From the NCBI GenBank assembly GCA_037176905.1, contig JBBBWG010002970.1:8098-32249 (forward strand): a stretch of DNA of 24,152 nt. The letters are read 5' to 3'. How positions within the stretch are numbered: the first letter of the stretch is position 1; each line of letters begins with the position of its first letter. This document shows, one piece after another, positions 1 through 10,846 of the stretch. The notes below the pieces were generated by a model. It did no database searches. It saw only the letters and a list, made by a program, of their open reading frames with translations, and was not told the DNA's origin. Made by a program: the position numbers and the translations under genes. The DNA comes from Azolla pinnata. Lineage: Eukaryota > Streptophyta > Polypodiopsida > Salviniales > Salviniaceae.

Positions 1-97
1 ATGCATAGATACATACACCGTACATACGGCAGTATACATACATCGATACGTATTCTCATGCATAGATACATACACCGTACATACGGCAGTATACATT
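1..97. repeat. 57-base tandem duplication at the left edge
   Basis: About 39 bases starting at position 1 (ATGCATAGATACATACACCG...) recur, apparently without change, from position 58. This gives a tandem pair with a 57-base period, cut by the window edge. The array is rich in CATA/TACA motifs and fades into (CATA)/(CATT)-like sequence to about 120. It may continue leftward outside the window. No coding sense is apparent. Confidence 0.85.
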
Positions 98-337
98 CAT
101 ACATACACACATTCATTCATCAATGAAGAGGAAGATAGGAGACGGGAAGCAGAGTCCTGACTCTCCATCGCCGTCTGCAGGTACGCCAGTTCCATTGCTT
201 TTCCTAGCCTCTTTCTCTTCCTGACTGTCGTAAAAGTGAATAGAAAAACACCATCAGAATGCACCCAATGTCAGGGCATGATCTTTGTCATGGAATGATC
301 AAGTGAAGTGAATCCGGCTTGTTTTGTTCACCGCGTT

Positions 338-523
338 CATCATGCATATTGGTAGCGACGCAGATGTAAGCGTCCAAAAGGATGAAAAGCGTATTCTGGT
401 TCACTGTGATTCCAGGACAAAGGATATAATTAGAAAATCATCATGTACATTGGTAGCGGGGCAGATTGAACCATCCAAAAGGATGAAAAGCTTATGCCGG
501 TTTACTGTGATTCCAGGACAAGG
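338..523 (+). repeat. 101-base tandem duplication
   Basis: An 85-base block starting CATCATG at 338 is repeated from 439. Both copies contain GGTAGCG, CCAAAAGGATGAAAAGC and ACTGTGATTCCAGGACAA, and differ at roughly one base in six. The second copy keeps an open reading frame and ends next to a possible splice donor (GTAAAC at 523). The first contains an in-frame stop when read the same way. A 154-codon open frame (324-788) crosses both copies, but its protein resembles nothing I recognise, and I do not call it a gene. Confidence 0.75.
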
Positions 524-858
524 TAAACAGTTAGAAATATCCCCATTCATTCCCATTTGCCCTAGCTTTTTGTTTCTTTTCTTTGAACACTTCGAAGTTG
601 AGAAATTTGAAGCTTATCTCCCTCCAAACAACTCCTGCATTGAGCATTTGATACCTCGCTTGAGACAGGTTTGGAAAAGGGTACTTTGGGGTGCACAAAA
701 CTCTAAATTGCCTAATCATGCCCACAATGAATATCACATAAGATTACTATTTTGGGAATATGTAAATCTGCAAGCAGCATATATCTAATTAGTTAGTAAG
801 TTATATCTAATTTTGCCTACAATGCATACTGGATGATGGATTCGGGATATGTTGGCTT

Positions 859-1165
859 GTGATGCTACGATTTGTCAAATGTGGTGAGAACTGTCTTAAC
901 GTTTTAGCTGTGTCCTGGACAGCTATATTGTCTGAATTCTTAATGCTTTCACCCGTATATTAGTAAGTGATGCTAAAATCTCTTAAATGTAGTCATAACT
1001 TTCTGAATGTTTCAGCTATGGCTTGGACACATCTAAATTGTTTGCGTTTTTATGCTTTTATTACAAACTAGTAAGTGATGCTAAAACTTGTCGAAGTCAG
1101 TCATAGCTTTTTAATCATTTTAGCTGTGTTCTGAACATAGCTAACTTGTCTACACTCCCTTGCTT
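859..1165 (+). repeat. Three-copy 108-base tandem repeat
   Basis: The motif GTGATGCTA begins at 859, 967 and 1075, exactly 108 bases apart. Each unit continues with related sequence: a TCATAACTTT-like block, then TTTTAGCTGTG or TTTCAGCTATG, then CTGGACA, then TATGCTTT. The third unit breaks down near 1165. The units are diverged, so the array is old. It lies 360 to 670 bases upstream of the start codon of the prolyl 4-hydroxylase gene, in its presumed 5' flank. No protein-coding sense is visible. Confidence 0.8.
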
Positions 1166-1527
1166 TAACCCAGACTCCTGAGACGAAGTTGGGGCTACAA
1201 ATGCCAAGGCTAGGACTGAAGCTTGTTTAAACCAAACAAACCTAATCATTCTCATTTTCACATCAGGATTAATCAGTCCGACTAATGGAAAACGGCCATT
1301 ACTAATGTTCTAGTTAGAAATCTCCAAAATTTCCACAGCCAAGCAGCATTATCAGCTGAAAATAATAGCAGAGGTCAGATTCAATAATATTGTACAATGT
1401 CCTGGAATATGGTAAACTACATACTATGACATTTTGATTAATGGATTCTACATGGCTCACATATTTTTTCATGCATTCTGTTCTGTGAATTTTATAGTGC
1501 TGGGGAAAGACGTATACAATTATATCA

Positions 1528-4500
1528 ATGGCATCCTTTGCCATGTTGCTGCTGGTTTGGATGGTCTTGGTGAGCTTAGCTCAGGCTGCCATTGTTAATG
1601 ATTTACCTGGATGGATGGGAGAAATGTAAGTTTTGTTCTTTTCTTACTATCTGCTTTCAGAACAAGGTGGAGATGATATATTGACAGAAACATAAGTCAT
1701 GTTACAGATCCCCTGCATTTTTTGCTAGCTTCGTCAAATGCCTTCAGTCAACCCTATCTTGGGTTATTGTGAAATACTCCTCAGCTGTGTAAAATATGTG
1801 GGCATTTTTTAACATTGGAGCATAAAAAAAACTATGTTAGTTGACTGAATCTCATAGTTTGGATCCTCTATAGGTTTGATTTTTCTTTTATTTTTTACGT
1901 TGTCTGATACCAAATTTTCCATAAGCACTAGCAGGAGGAAAGGAGATTCTTTGAGCTGTCTGTGAGAAACCCCAGTGGTCACAGAGGCGTTTATAATGAT
2001 GTTTAAGATAAAATCTAGGAACTACTTAGCGTTGTGAATAGAGATAGCAATTCACTGCGCAGTAATAAAAAAGTGCTGGGTAGGAATGAGAAGAGAGGAG
2101 GGAGGAGACAGAGATGGAGCAGCCAAAACCCTAACCAAAGTTGGTTACAGGAAATTGCCAAAGACTTGGCTGTTATATTCCTACTACCGAGTATTAGTCA
2201 CTTTTACATAAATAGCCGTTGTAGCTTCTTAGTTGTCTGTTTGTAACTTGGTAGTTGCTCCCTTGAAGCTTATGAGCTGTTGCATTTGAGTTTGCTTCTC
2301 AATAGCTTTCACAATTACTTCTCGCAATATGTATACAACCAGCACAAGGTGGAGCCTACTTTTGATGTTCACAAATTAGGGATTAGTTCCAATATGGATA
2401 TGGATGCACTCCTAAGAAAAACCCCATGAGGTTTGGGGTGACTCGAAGCCATGATGTTCTTGGATAAAGCATCAACCTTTATATAGAGGATCCTGCCATT
2501 GGAAAACTGAACTAATAAGGAATCTTAGCATTAAGCTTGATAAAATAAACCTGGATTGATTTAAAAGTGCAACCAGGCCAATATAAATAGTAATAGAACT
2601 TTCCTCCTTTCTTTCTCTGGAGACCTTCAGATGACAGCAGTTCGGTTCTTTGCATCATTTACCAAACCTGATTGGTATTGGCTCAGACTTATTTCTAATC
2701 AACTTTTTATACATAGGCATTTACTTAATTGCATGCACCCAATCTTGTGAGCTTAAATGTATTTGCTGCCACCATAGGATTAACACCATCCATATTTTCA
2801 TGCATCAGAGGTGGCTCAGGAAGGTTGAGCAAGAAGGTGAAATCACCGTTTGAGTTCCTGCAGGATGGGAGAGAAGCCTTTGATCCAACCAAGGTTACAC
2901 AGGTTTCCTGGAAACCGAGGTATTTCTAGGATGCTCAGTTCAATATTTATTCAATGAAATGTGAGTTATTTCATTTTCTCCATACCTGTGCTGTACCATA
3001 CAGGGCATTTTTGTATAAAGGATTTCTTTCAAATGACGAATGTGAGCATCTAAAACGTTTGGTAAGCCTATGTAGTTTTACAAAGTCACTTTGGTGTAGT
3101 CGAGCTCTTATGGCTTTAAGAAAGTTTTATACATTATACTTCATATCACAGGCAAAGAGCAAATTGGAAAAATCAATGGTGGCTGACAATGAGTCTGGTA
3201 AAAGTGTACTTAGTGAAATTCGCACCAGCTCAGGGATGTTCCTTGCCAAGGGACAAGTAATACCTCTTTCTCCATTTCTACAATGAAACTTCTTATTAAC
3301 AAAAACATGTTTCCATTCTGATTTTGTTGATTCCGTAGATACTCGTTTTCTGAGTAGGAAGGATTGAAAATATAAGTTTAAAACGAGAACAAGGGCAAGT
3401 ATGCCATATATCTTAAGGTTTCTTGTAGATATTTTGGACGAGTACACCACTGTTGCTTGTGTAGGATAACTCTGAAATCTTATCGTCATAACAATGATCT
3501 ATTGGCCTAAAATGGGAACTCGTTAATAAGCCAGGTGAATGTTGTTCAGCTGGCAACTTAAGCAGCTCAATTTCCTTATCCTCTGAGCAATCATCGCGAT
3601 TGATATGAATGGGTTGACTGCTAACGCTTTAAGGTTCGTCTTCACAATTTGAGAACCACCTATCAACCATCATCTACATACGCGATGACGTTGATGAAAC
3701 TGTAATGCTGAGCAGTTTGGATTACGGACATGCATCTTCATTACTGAAAGTCGGGCTTAAATGTTTTATCACGATAGAAAAAACAAAAGAAAGGAAATAG
3801 AACAACACAGTCCTATTAGTTTCAGGCTACTTATGTAGTGGTAACGAAAGCACAGGTTTCTTGCTTGCTGATGCAAGGCATTCTGAGAAGGTTTGAAGAA
3901 TTCATTTTAAGGTAGGAGTCAAGCCCAAATCTTAAATCTAAACCCTAAACCCTAAACGCTAAACCCTATCCCTATTATCTAAACCTACAATGGTCCTATG
4001 TGGATATGTAAGGAGACATTCTCATTTAGCTTACCTGAACAGTGGCATGTTTTTTTGAGATGGGGTCACTTTGATTCCTGTTTCTTTGTTTGTAGTTTTG
4101 TTGATTCTGGAGAAGAAAATTGCAACAACTTTGCCGAGAATGTCTCTTTGAGTCCCTTTATGAGAAACCAAAAGATATTGTGGATTATTTCGTGCTACTT
4201 TGCACAGTATGTTCTCACAAAATATGCTGCAACAAATTTGTCAAGAATTTCTACTCAGTCTCTTGTGAGTTGGTTTTTCGGCAGGATGAAATAGTCACAC
4301 GCATCGAAGACAGGATTGCCACATGGACTTTTCTGCCGAAAGGTCCTTGTTTTCTTTTTCTTTCCTCCATTTCCTTTAGCATTTGTTTTTGCTGCTCTCT
4401 TTTTACTATTGAGTGTGTGTGACTATACCCTGTATAAATAAATATCCTGTGTCATCTGACATTATTTTTGGGCATTAATTCGTTTAGAAAATGGAGAGGC

Positions 4501-5380
4501 TATACAAGTTCTTCGATATCAGCATGGGGAGAAATATGAGCCTCACTTTGACTTCTTCCATGATAAGCAAAACCAAGTGCTTGGGGGGCATAGGATTGCC
4601 ACTGTGTTGATGTATTTATCAGAGATTGTCAAAGGTGGAGAAACGGTGTTTCCGAATGCAGAAGTGAGTTCAGGAGGTCCAATCAATTCGATGATTGATT
4701 TAGTATATGTCTTATCGTGATCCTTGTTTTTTCACCTCAACTGGGCACCATCCTAAATCTTGAACCCCAAGCTGTTGACTTTCTGTCTGAAAATGGTCAG
4801 GATCTTCGAGTGAAGGATGACTATTGGTCAGAGTGTGCAAAAAAGGGACTGTCAGGTACTCTCTTTTTAAAATCACCTAGCATATACATGTGCACAGCAC
4901 TCTCACATATAGACGCATTGCCTCAAGGCATGAACCATCCATTCTGATTAGAGTCATCCATCGAGGGCTAAGTAGGTCGTCCAATGGGTTCAAAATTGGC
5001 CTCTTCGTGGATGGTAATATTTTTTTAATCTAACCTAAGATGCCGCTTCGATATATACTAAATGACGGCTGTTTGACCTGGCAGTTCGGCCGAACAAAGG
5101 TGATGCACTCTTGTTTTTCAGCTTGAACACTGAAGCAGAGCCTGATACGATGAGCCTCCATGGGAGCTGTCCGGTAATCGAAGGAGAGAAATGGTCTGCA
5201 ACCAAATGGATCCATGTTGGGTCTTTTGATCAATCGAAGCCGAAGCCTACCTCTTGTATCGATGAAAATGAGCGCTGTGCCCATTGGGCAGCTTCTGGTG
5301 AATGCCAAAAAAATCCAGCATATATGGTCGGAAAAGACGGATACCCTGGCGCTTGCCGTAAAAGTTGCAAAGTTTGCTAA
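1528..5380 (+). CDS. P4H: Prolyl 4-hydroxylase with C-terminal ShKT domain, eight exons
   Basis: Hydroxylates peptidyl proline using 2-oxoglutarate, O2 and Fe(II). Plant relatives act in the ER/Golgi on extensins and arabinogalactan proteins. Exons I assign: 1528-1625, 2809-2919, 3004-3061, 3152-3256, 4285-4342, 4488-4663, 4801-4855 and 5085-5380. All introns are GT-AG and the phases join to 957 bases (318 residues). Residues 1 to about 20 are a hydrophobic signal peptide or anchor. The core begins near FDPTKVTQVSWKPR. Iron ligands are H163 and D165 (HFD) and H246 (SLHGSCP); the 2-oxoglutarate-binding lysine is K256 (GEKWSATKW), with the H+10 spacing known in Chlamydomonas P4H-1. Six cysteines (278, 285, 294, 311, 315, 318) form a ShKT module, as in many plant P4Hs. 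Exon 1 is the weakest part: it rests on the signal peptide, a consensus donor and a phase-matched acceptor. The catalytic exons are very secure. Confidence 0.93.
3939..3974 (+). repeat. Telomere-like CCCTAAA run in intron 4 of the prolyl hydroxylase gene
   Basis: Intron 4 (3257-4284) contains AAACCCTAAACCCTAAAC followed by imperfect CTAAACCCT units. This is three to four copies of the plant telomere heptamer, some with single-base changes. Such interstitial tracts ('telo boxes') can be repair scars or protein-binding sites. Here the intronic position argues against a promoter role. Confidence 0.7.
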
Positions 5381-6490
5381 CAGACAGAGACACTCATCCC
5401 CTTTATTCTGTACACTTCATCTATACCATCTTTCTCCACCTTCTTGGTGGGGGGGGGCAATGCCTTGGAACTAATTTGAGGGAAAGAACCAATCAGGGAT
5501 TAATATAAATAGAATTGCCATTACAATAACTTTATGCTGAAGTTACATAATTTTGATGTAGTTTCCACCATCTTGCATTCTTGTTTCCACAATAACTTTG
5601 TGCTGAAGTTTCACCATTTTGATGAAGTTTGGACATGGACTGACAAAAAGTAAAAGATGCAAGATTGTTAGAAATGGAGCATGGAAAGGGACTACACATG
5701 TGGCGTGATGAGGTGGCATATGATGTTAAGATGCGGTCTATGATGTCAGCTGAATCTTACACAGCCATCCAATAGATATTTTGATACTCGTGTACGAGCC
5801 TTATCAACAAAATTAATCAAGTAAGAGTGGAATGAGTATATGTACATGTATAATATAAAGTGTTCCAATTAAGTCGTGACAGGTAGCTCAATTTTATCGT
5901 GGCATGGGCAGGCAGGTCTGTTTTTCAAAGATAACATCATGTCCCTTTCCAGGGCCCCCCACAAATCAAAACATATGATGTTGAAGGTGCTATAACCTAT
6001 ACAAGAATAGACTGTATGGATTGGTTATGGGGCAAAAAATGACAAAGAATCAAGATTCTGTTGGTTATAAGCCGGATTTGAGGGCTTTTTTCCATTCAAG
6101 GACGCTTGAGAGGGAGAAAGATCTGTATAACTTGGAAAAGAAAAAAGAGAGATGAGGACCAAGGAACGTTCAAAGAGGGTATCCTATGGGCCTTGCCTTA
6201 TCAACAGCCCCATATAGGGAGCTATTGAATATATAGTTGTTACCCCCATCAAAGCACCAATATGTAAGAAAAGAGAACGCCAAATCTGCCACCATGCACA
6301 TTGCATACATACATTCATTCAGCCCATCAATCAGCATTTCAATGTCAAGTGATGTCATCGCATTTGGAAGCCATGAGAGGCAACTTCGATATGTGTAGCT
6401 TGTGTGGTGATGGGGTCCGAGTAGCTAGAACACAACATACACATAGACACCCCCTTATATCCCTACTTGTGTATATTATATGTACAAGCA
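5381..6490. other. Gap between converging genes, with a 66-base direct repeat
   Basis: This holds the 3' flanks of the prolyl hydroxylase gene (+) and the low-complexity gene (-). A block beginning ACAATAACTTT at 5523 recurs at 5589, a 66-base period. Both copies contain TGCTGAAGTT and TTTTGATG. The rest is AT-rich, and I see no further gene or RNA. Confidence 0.6.
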
Positions 6491-6825
6491 TCATTTTACT
6501 GCTACATAAGTCCGGCGTCCAACCTCGACGTCTGCAAGTTTGGGGATGGATCTTCTCTCCCAAAGGAGGCCAGAGTTAGGCCGGAGGTTGATGTCAATGT
6601 TGCTGTTGTTGTTGGCAAAGATGATGTTCTTGTTGTGTGGATCAGAAGAACAAGCTGATGCTTGATGATCAGGGCGAGGGCGAAGTCGATGTTGTGGGTG
6701 CTCATGAAGATGGTGACGAGTATCCACATCGATCGGAGGGCGGCTATAGCGCCTGCTCAATCCCCACTGCCTCATGAGAAGCAGCGAATCGGGTGGAGGG
6801 GGTGGGGGCATGATTACAACAGAGG

Positions 6826-6859
<34 letters not shown>

Positions 6860-8290
6860 GCTACCATCCTCTGCTCTGACTGAACATATGATCATCGAAT
6901 CACGATTGGCATTCATACCTTTGATACCCTTCACCTTGTTCTGCAGATTCTTCTTCTTCGACCTCTCCTCCTCCATGTGTTTGCGCACAAGCTCGTCGAG
7001 CATCAAGGAAGCCATTCGCTCCCGCCGGCTCATTCTCGTCGTACTACTACCGCTGCCATGGACACCGCTAGCACAGCTACCACCATTTCTGCCCTTCCTG
7101 GTCCTAGTAGTAGTAGTAGTAGTAGCACGAGAACTGAAACAATCACCACAAGTGATATACTTGGGAAGCACAACGTTGTCCCCATCATCATCCTTGCCAT
7201 TATAGATATGGCTGTCCGTCAAGAGGAGGAGGCACGAAGATGGAGAGCATTTGGTGCTGCTTGCGGCCTTCGGTTGCCGCGATCCATCGGGGCCGAAGCC
7301 GAAACAAAGCTTGGCATGCTCCATCCGCAGCAACGGGCCATGACATAGGATCGATCCCCAATGATGATGATGATGATGATGATGATGGTCTGTGGTGATA
7401 CAGGGTCTTGAAGCAACAAGAGCACCATCACCACGACTTGCCTCTCGTTGTTGCTGCTGCTGTTGCTGTTGTTGCTGCTGTTGACGTCTTTGTCCCTTTT
7501 GCAGCGCTTGCACATCTGCACCGGGCCAACTACTCCTTCTCCTCCTCCTGGGACTGGCCATATCTTCGACTCCTCCTCCTTCTCCGGGGACAATACCGAC
7601 GATCTTGGTCTTCCTCTTCTTGCCCTTGTCATGAAACCTGGCCTTGTGGTTCCTGGGCTTTGGGGCAGGAGCAGCGGTTAGCATGTGCACTGGAGATTCG
7701 GACTCCACGAGCCGCCTGTCGCCTGTGACCAATCTCACTTGACCTAGGCATGTGACGTGAGGGGACAGGGGGTCACGATGATGGCGAGGATGCGGATTCA
7801 GATGTTGGCGATGAGCCTGCGGCGGAGCTTGGGGACGGGCCAGAGCCAAAGAATCCTCGGGGCCACTTGCCATCACATGCTGAGGACCATTTCCACGTCT
7901 CTCTTCTTCTTCTTCTTCTTCTTCCTCCTCCTCCTCCTCCTCCTCCTCCTCCTCACCATCATCATCAGCACCATCGGCGGCATCATCATCGGCGGCGCCA
8001 TCGTGACCACGGCCATCCTCGTTGTTGGCACGAGCTTCCGCATCGTCCTCGCTGCTGCAAGCCCTGCAGTCGATCAGGAGCAGATAATCGCTCAAGGCGG
8101 CTGCGTCCCTGCGTCCAGAAGCAGCGAAGCTCCTGCAGAGGAGCTCGTAGAGGAGCGTGCTCTGTTTATTCCCATCGTCGTGCGAGGAGGAGGAGGAAGC
8201 AGGAGCAGCAGCAGCAGCAGCAGCAGAAGAAGAAGAAGCAGAAGCAGAGGCAGAGGGAAGCATGGGAGCAGGAGGCGGAGAAGGATCCAT
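6491..8290 (-). CDS. Low-complexity plant protein, probably syringolide-induced 14-1-1-like, 599 aa
   Basis: One uninterrupted reading frame of 599 residues. Residues 1-36 are rich in Ser, Ala and Pro. Residues 43-78 (STLLYELLCRSF... LLLIDCRAC) look like a folded helix. Then come an Asp/Ala-rich acidic stretch, 18 Glu (113-130), SPHVTCLGQVR (176-186), basic RRRRR/KKRK patches, 12 Gln (270-281), nine His (302-310), a basic helix (MSRRERMASLMLDELVRKHMEEE), 11 Asp (478-488) and PPPPPPPDSLLLMR (495-508). A [KH]VTC[ILM]GQV motif, an acidic run and a PPP..LLLMR motif occur in that order in plant proteins annotated as syringolide-induced protein 14-1-1-like, whose function is unknown. The call comes from memory of those motifs. 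Basic patches suggest a nuclear location (inference). The last ~80 residues look less conserved and could change if an intron is present. Confidence 0.65.
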
Positions 8291-8358
8291 GGCTAGGATG
8301 CAGGTGCGGATGTCGTCGCTCTCTGTGTCTCCATCTCCGCCTTCGTCTGCGTCGCTCT

Positions 8359-8367
8359 GTATTTATC
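8359..8367 (-). promoter_or_regulatory. Possible TATA box of the low-complexity gene
   Basis: The minus strand reads GATAAATAC about 70 bases upstream of the start codon at 8290. That leaves room for a start site some 30 bases downstream and a leader of about 40 bases. It is a weak match, supported mainly by its position. Confidence 0.35.
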
Positions 8368-8406
8368 GATGAACTTTCGCAGGAAAGATTTTTGTAATGT
8401 AAATCA

Positions 8407-8460
8407 GGGGGGTGTGGACATAGAGAGGGGGGTGTGGACATAGAGATGGGGGGTGTGAGC
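8407..8460 (+). repeat. Three-copy 20-base G-rich repeat
   Basis: GGGGGGTGTGGACATAGAGA starts at 8407 and 8427, and a third truncated copy (GGGGGGTGTGAGC) starts at 8448. Three G6 runs plus GGG runs further on could form a G-quadruplex on the plus strand. The block lies just upstream of the putative TATA box of the minus-strand gene. Confidence 0.85.
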
Positions 8461-9540
8461 TTAGCAATAATTTAGGGAGACTTAAAGACGGGTGGGAAGG
8501 GGGCGTTGGCGTAGCAATTTAGGGTTTTTGTGTGTTTTGAGGTACAAATTTGCAAGGCTTTCTTTACCCGAGTAACTGACGTACAGAAACGTTGCTCGCT
8601 TCACAAGTGGTCCGTAGAATAGCCATTCGGTACATGCGTGCAAGAACGCTCCCGATTTAGCGACAACCGTTAACAGCCGAATCTCGGGAACGTGCCCTCT
8701 CGCCTTCGACTGTAGAAGAAAAGGTAGGTATTGGTAACACGGCCGACGAACTCGTAAAACAGATGAATTCGCGCTCTCTGGGTCGCGATCCCTACCTACC
8801 CAATCGGACAGCTACATCGAGGAATCCGAACCTACAGATCGGGCAGGTAAAGGGAGAAGAAAATCGGCCCCCCATCGGCACCCAATGATTGACAGTGTCA
8901 GCGCTCCGGAAGCAATACAAACTGATGAATCGATGCACGTGAGAGCTCTGCGCTCTCTCTGATGGTGGTGGTGGTGGTGAATGGTGGCCGTGGTCGCACA
9001 CGTAATCGTATTCGCCGTATTAGTATCTTCCTTGACTCTCGCTTCTTATCCATAGCTCATTGGATATGTGTTCCATGTCAACGAGCGGATTTTGTGGCAT
9101 TCTTGCGAGGGTTCCACGTGCGTCTTGACTCGGAGAAAATTTGCGTGCGGAATCATGGAATCCTGTACGCTGCGGCACATTTTCGTCTCTTCTGCCGATA
9201 CATGTTTGTATGTATATGCTGCTTTCCGGTCGATTAAGCGATGATTAAATCAAGGACTACCGATTTTCAGGAGTGGAAAGCGGCGATGATTTTCGTGCTA
9301 GTGAGGGGCGCTAATTTGCGATTAACAAAGTAAAACAGCGGGAGATTAGGGATGATGAAGGCATGCTAATCACCCTCCGATTCCGCTCTCGGATGCACGA
9401 GGCTAGCTAAACAATACAACTCGGGAACTCGACCAGATTCCGAAATGACACGGTAAGCTGCTTCTTAGGAACCGAAAAAACGGGATTGTTGTGGGCCGCA
9501 CGTGAATCCTCGCTTCTGTACCATATGTCATGTTAGCACC
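8461..9540. other. Intergenic stretch without recognisable genes
   Basis: Both strands have frequent stops, and I recognise no protein or RNA. A short (TGG)n run lies near 8962-8980. The stretch includes the distal 5' flank of the minus-strand gene ending at 8290. Confidence 0.5.
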
Positions 9541-10270
9541 TCTTTTTTTTGTTTTTTTTCCTTTTACACAAACAAACATCATGTCATTACAATACATACG
9601 TCCATAGTGTAAGGACACAAATACAAATAACCACCCTACCTTACATGGTGGTTTGTATGCCAGGCGACCAACGCCCAGACACAGAGGAGGGAGAAACGGA
9701 TACCTTGCAGTAATATAGTTCCAAAGAGGCGTTATATTGGGAAATCTTGTACCAAGGGGTCTCGTGCCCATATCCTATGAAATTCCCTTTACTGCAGCGT
9801 AAAAACACCGTTGGAGTCACCTTGGAGCTTCTCAAACTGATCATGCATGATATATTTGTACATCATTTGTAACAATATTTTCCTTTATTACTTCTAATAG
9901 AGACGTCTCCTTGCCATTGAAGACTTCCGTGCATCGATTTTTCCACATTGTCCTTAATATAGCATCGTTCAACAACTCTCATAAGCTATTTATTTTCCTT
10001 CTCGAATGCCTGCTTGTTGCCTAGAATAAGGATGTAGCGGCCAAGGAGATACTACTTTCATGTGTGTGCTCGGTCAGAGCTATGCAATTCAGATTTCTTT
10101 TATATACCAACCATAGCTTCCAACTTGGAGAGAAGCCCATGCTGGTGGGGCCCCCCTTATCTCGCTAGGCTACAAATCTCAATGTTCTTTTCCACATTTT
10201 CTGTGCATGAATGCAATCCCATAGATGATGTTTTATTGTTTCTAGGGGGGTGTCACGACAAGCACTACTA
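9541..10270 (-). mobile_element. Decayed non-LTR retrotransposon (LINE) 3' end with A-tail
   Basis: The minus strand from about 10240 encodes ETIKHHLWDCIHAQKMW, the pattern (E-T-[IV]-x-H-L-x-x-x-C-x-x-[AS]-x-x-[VIM]-W) of the zinc-binding domain after plant LINE reverse transcriptases. About 100 codons further on it reads TMWKNRCTEVFNGKETS, like the conserved end of plant LINE ORF2 (W-x-[IM]-W-K-x-R-x-x-x-[VI]-F). Several in-frame stops separate them, so it is inactive. The plus strand has T8 and T8 runs at 9541-9561, which on the minus strand form an A-rich tail where a LINE 3' end is expected. The 5' boundary and target-site duplication could not be placed. Confidence 0.55.
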
Positions 10271-10654
10271 CGATCCCACGATCTTTACTACCAATCATCT
10301 ATTGACGATGAGCCACTACGAGGTTGCACTCTTGCATATTTTGTATTCCCTTCCGAGAAGCATTCGGAAAGTGACTTGGAATTCCATTGGCCTCTTACGA
10401 TACTGTCGTGGTGGCTTATATGCCAAATCCCTCCTCTACAGATACGACCCAACTGTACCGTGTGTTGGGAGAGAAGGATTCTGTTGATATTTATGGATCC
10501 CAATCGTGCACTCATATTCGTCGGGGTCGATTATCCATTTTATTGTTTGATAAGTTGCGGTGGCCGTCCGTAGGCTACGGATTCGATCACCTCCCTCCCA
10601 AATCGGTTAGAGTTAAAACACTTGGATTAAAACGAAGGGAGGAGGCTATCAGAG

Positions 10655-10735
10655 AGCATCGAAAATTGTAAGTTTCGAAACTCTGGGGGCGACAGATACG
10701 AAAGTGAAAAGTAAAGGTGTGTGACAAATGAGTAA
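10655..10735 (+). repeat. Lone diverged copy of the right-end satellite monomer
   Basis: Sequence around 10676-10731 (GAAACTCT, ATACGAAAG, AAAAGTAAAGGTGTGTGAC, AAATGAG) lines up with the monomers at 23086-24060. They carry AAACTCT, AACGAAAG, AAAAGTAAAGGTGTGTCAC and AAATCAAG in the same order and orientation. Only about 80 bases are recognisable. See the array at the right end. Confidence 0.6.
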
Positions 10736-10846
10736 TAATCGATGTAAAACAACGAAGAGCGATCGATCGCCCTTCGTGGTAAAAAGAAGGCTGGGATGGG
10801 AGCTTGCACGTAATATGTGGCAGCCAGCGGAAGGAGAGAAGAGAAG

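Noticed and set aside
324-788. Open frame of 154 codons on the plus strand
   Set aside because: It spans a 101-base tandem duplication and AT-rich sequence, matches no family I recognise, and lacks consistent coding character. Part of it is kept only as a possible exon.
7757-8397. Plus-strand open frames of 176-179 codons with Leu/Pro/Ser/Gln runs
   Set aside because: They are antisense readings of the trinucleotide repeats in the minus-strand low-complexity gene, which has the longer frame and conserved islands.
10250-10573. Plus-strand open frame of 107 codons
   Set aside because: It lies beside and opposite the LINE relic, and its translation shows no recognisable domain.
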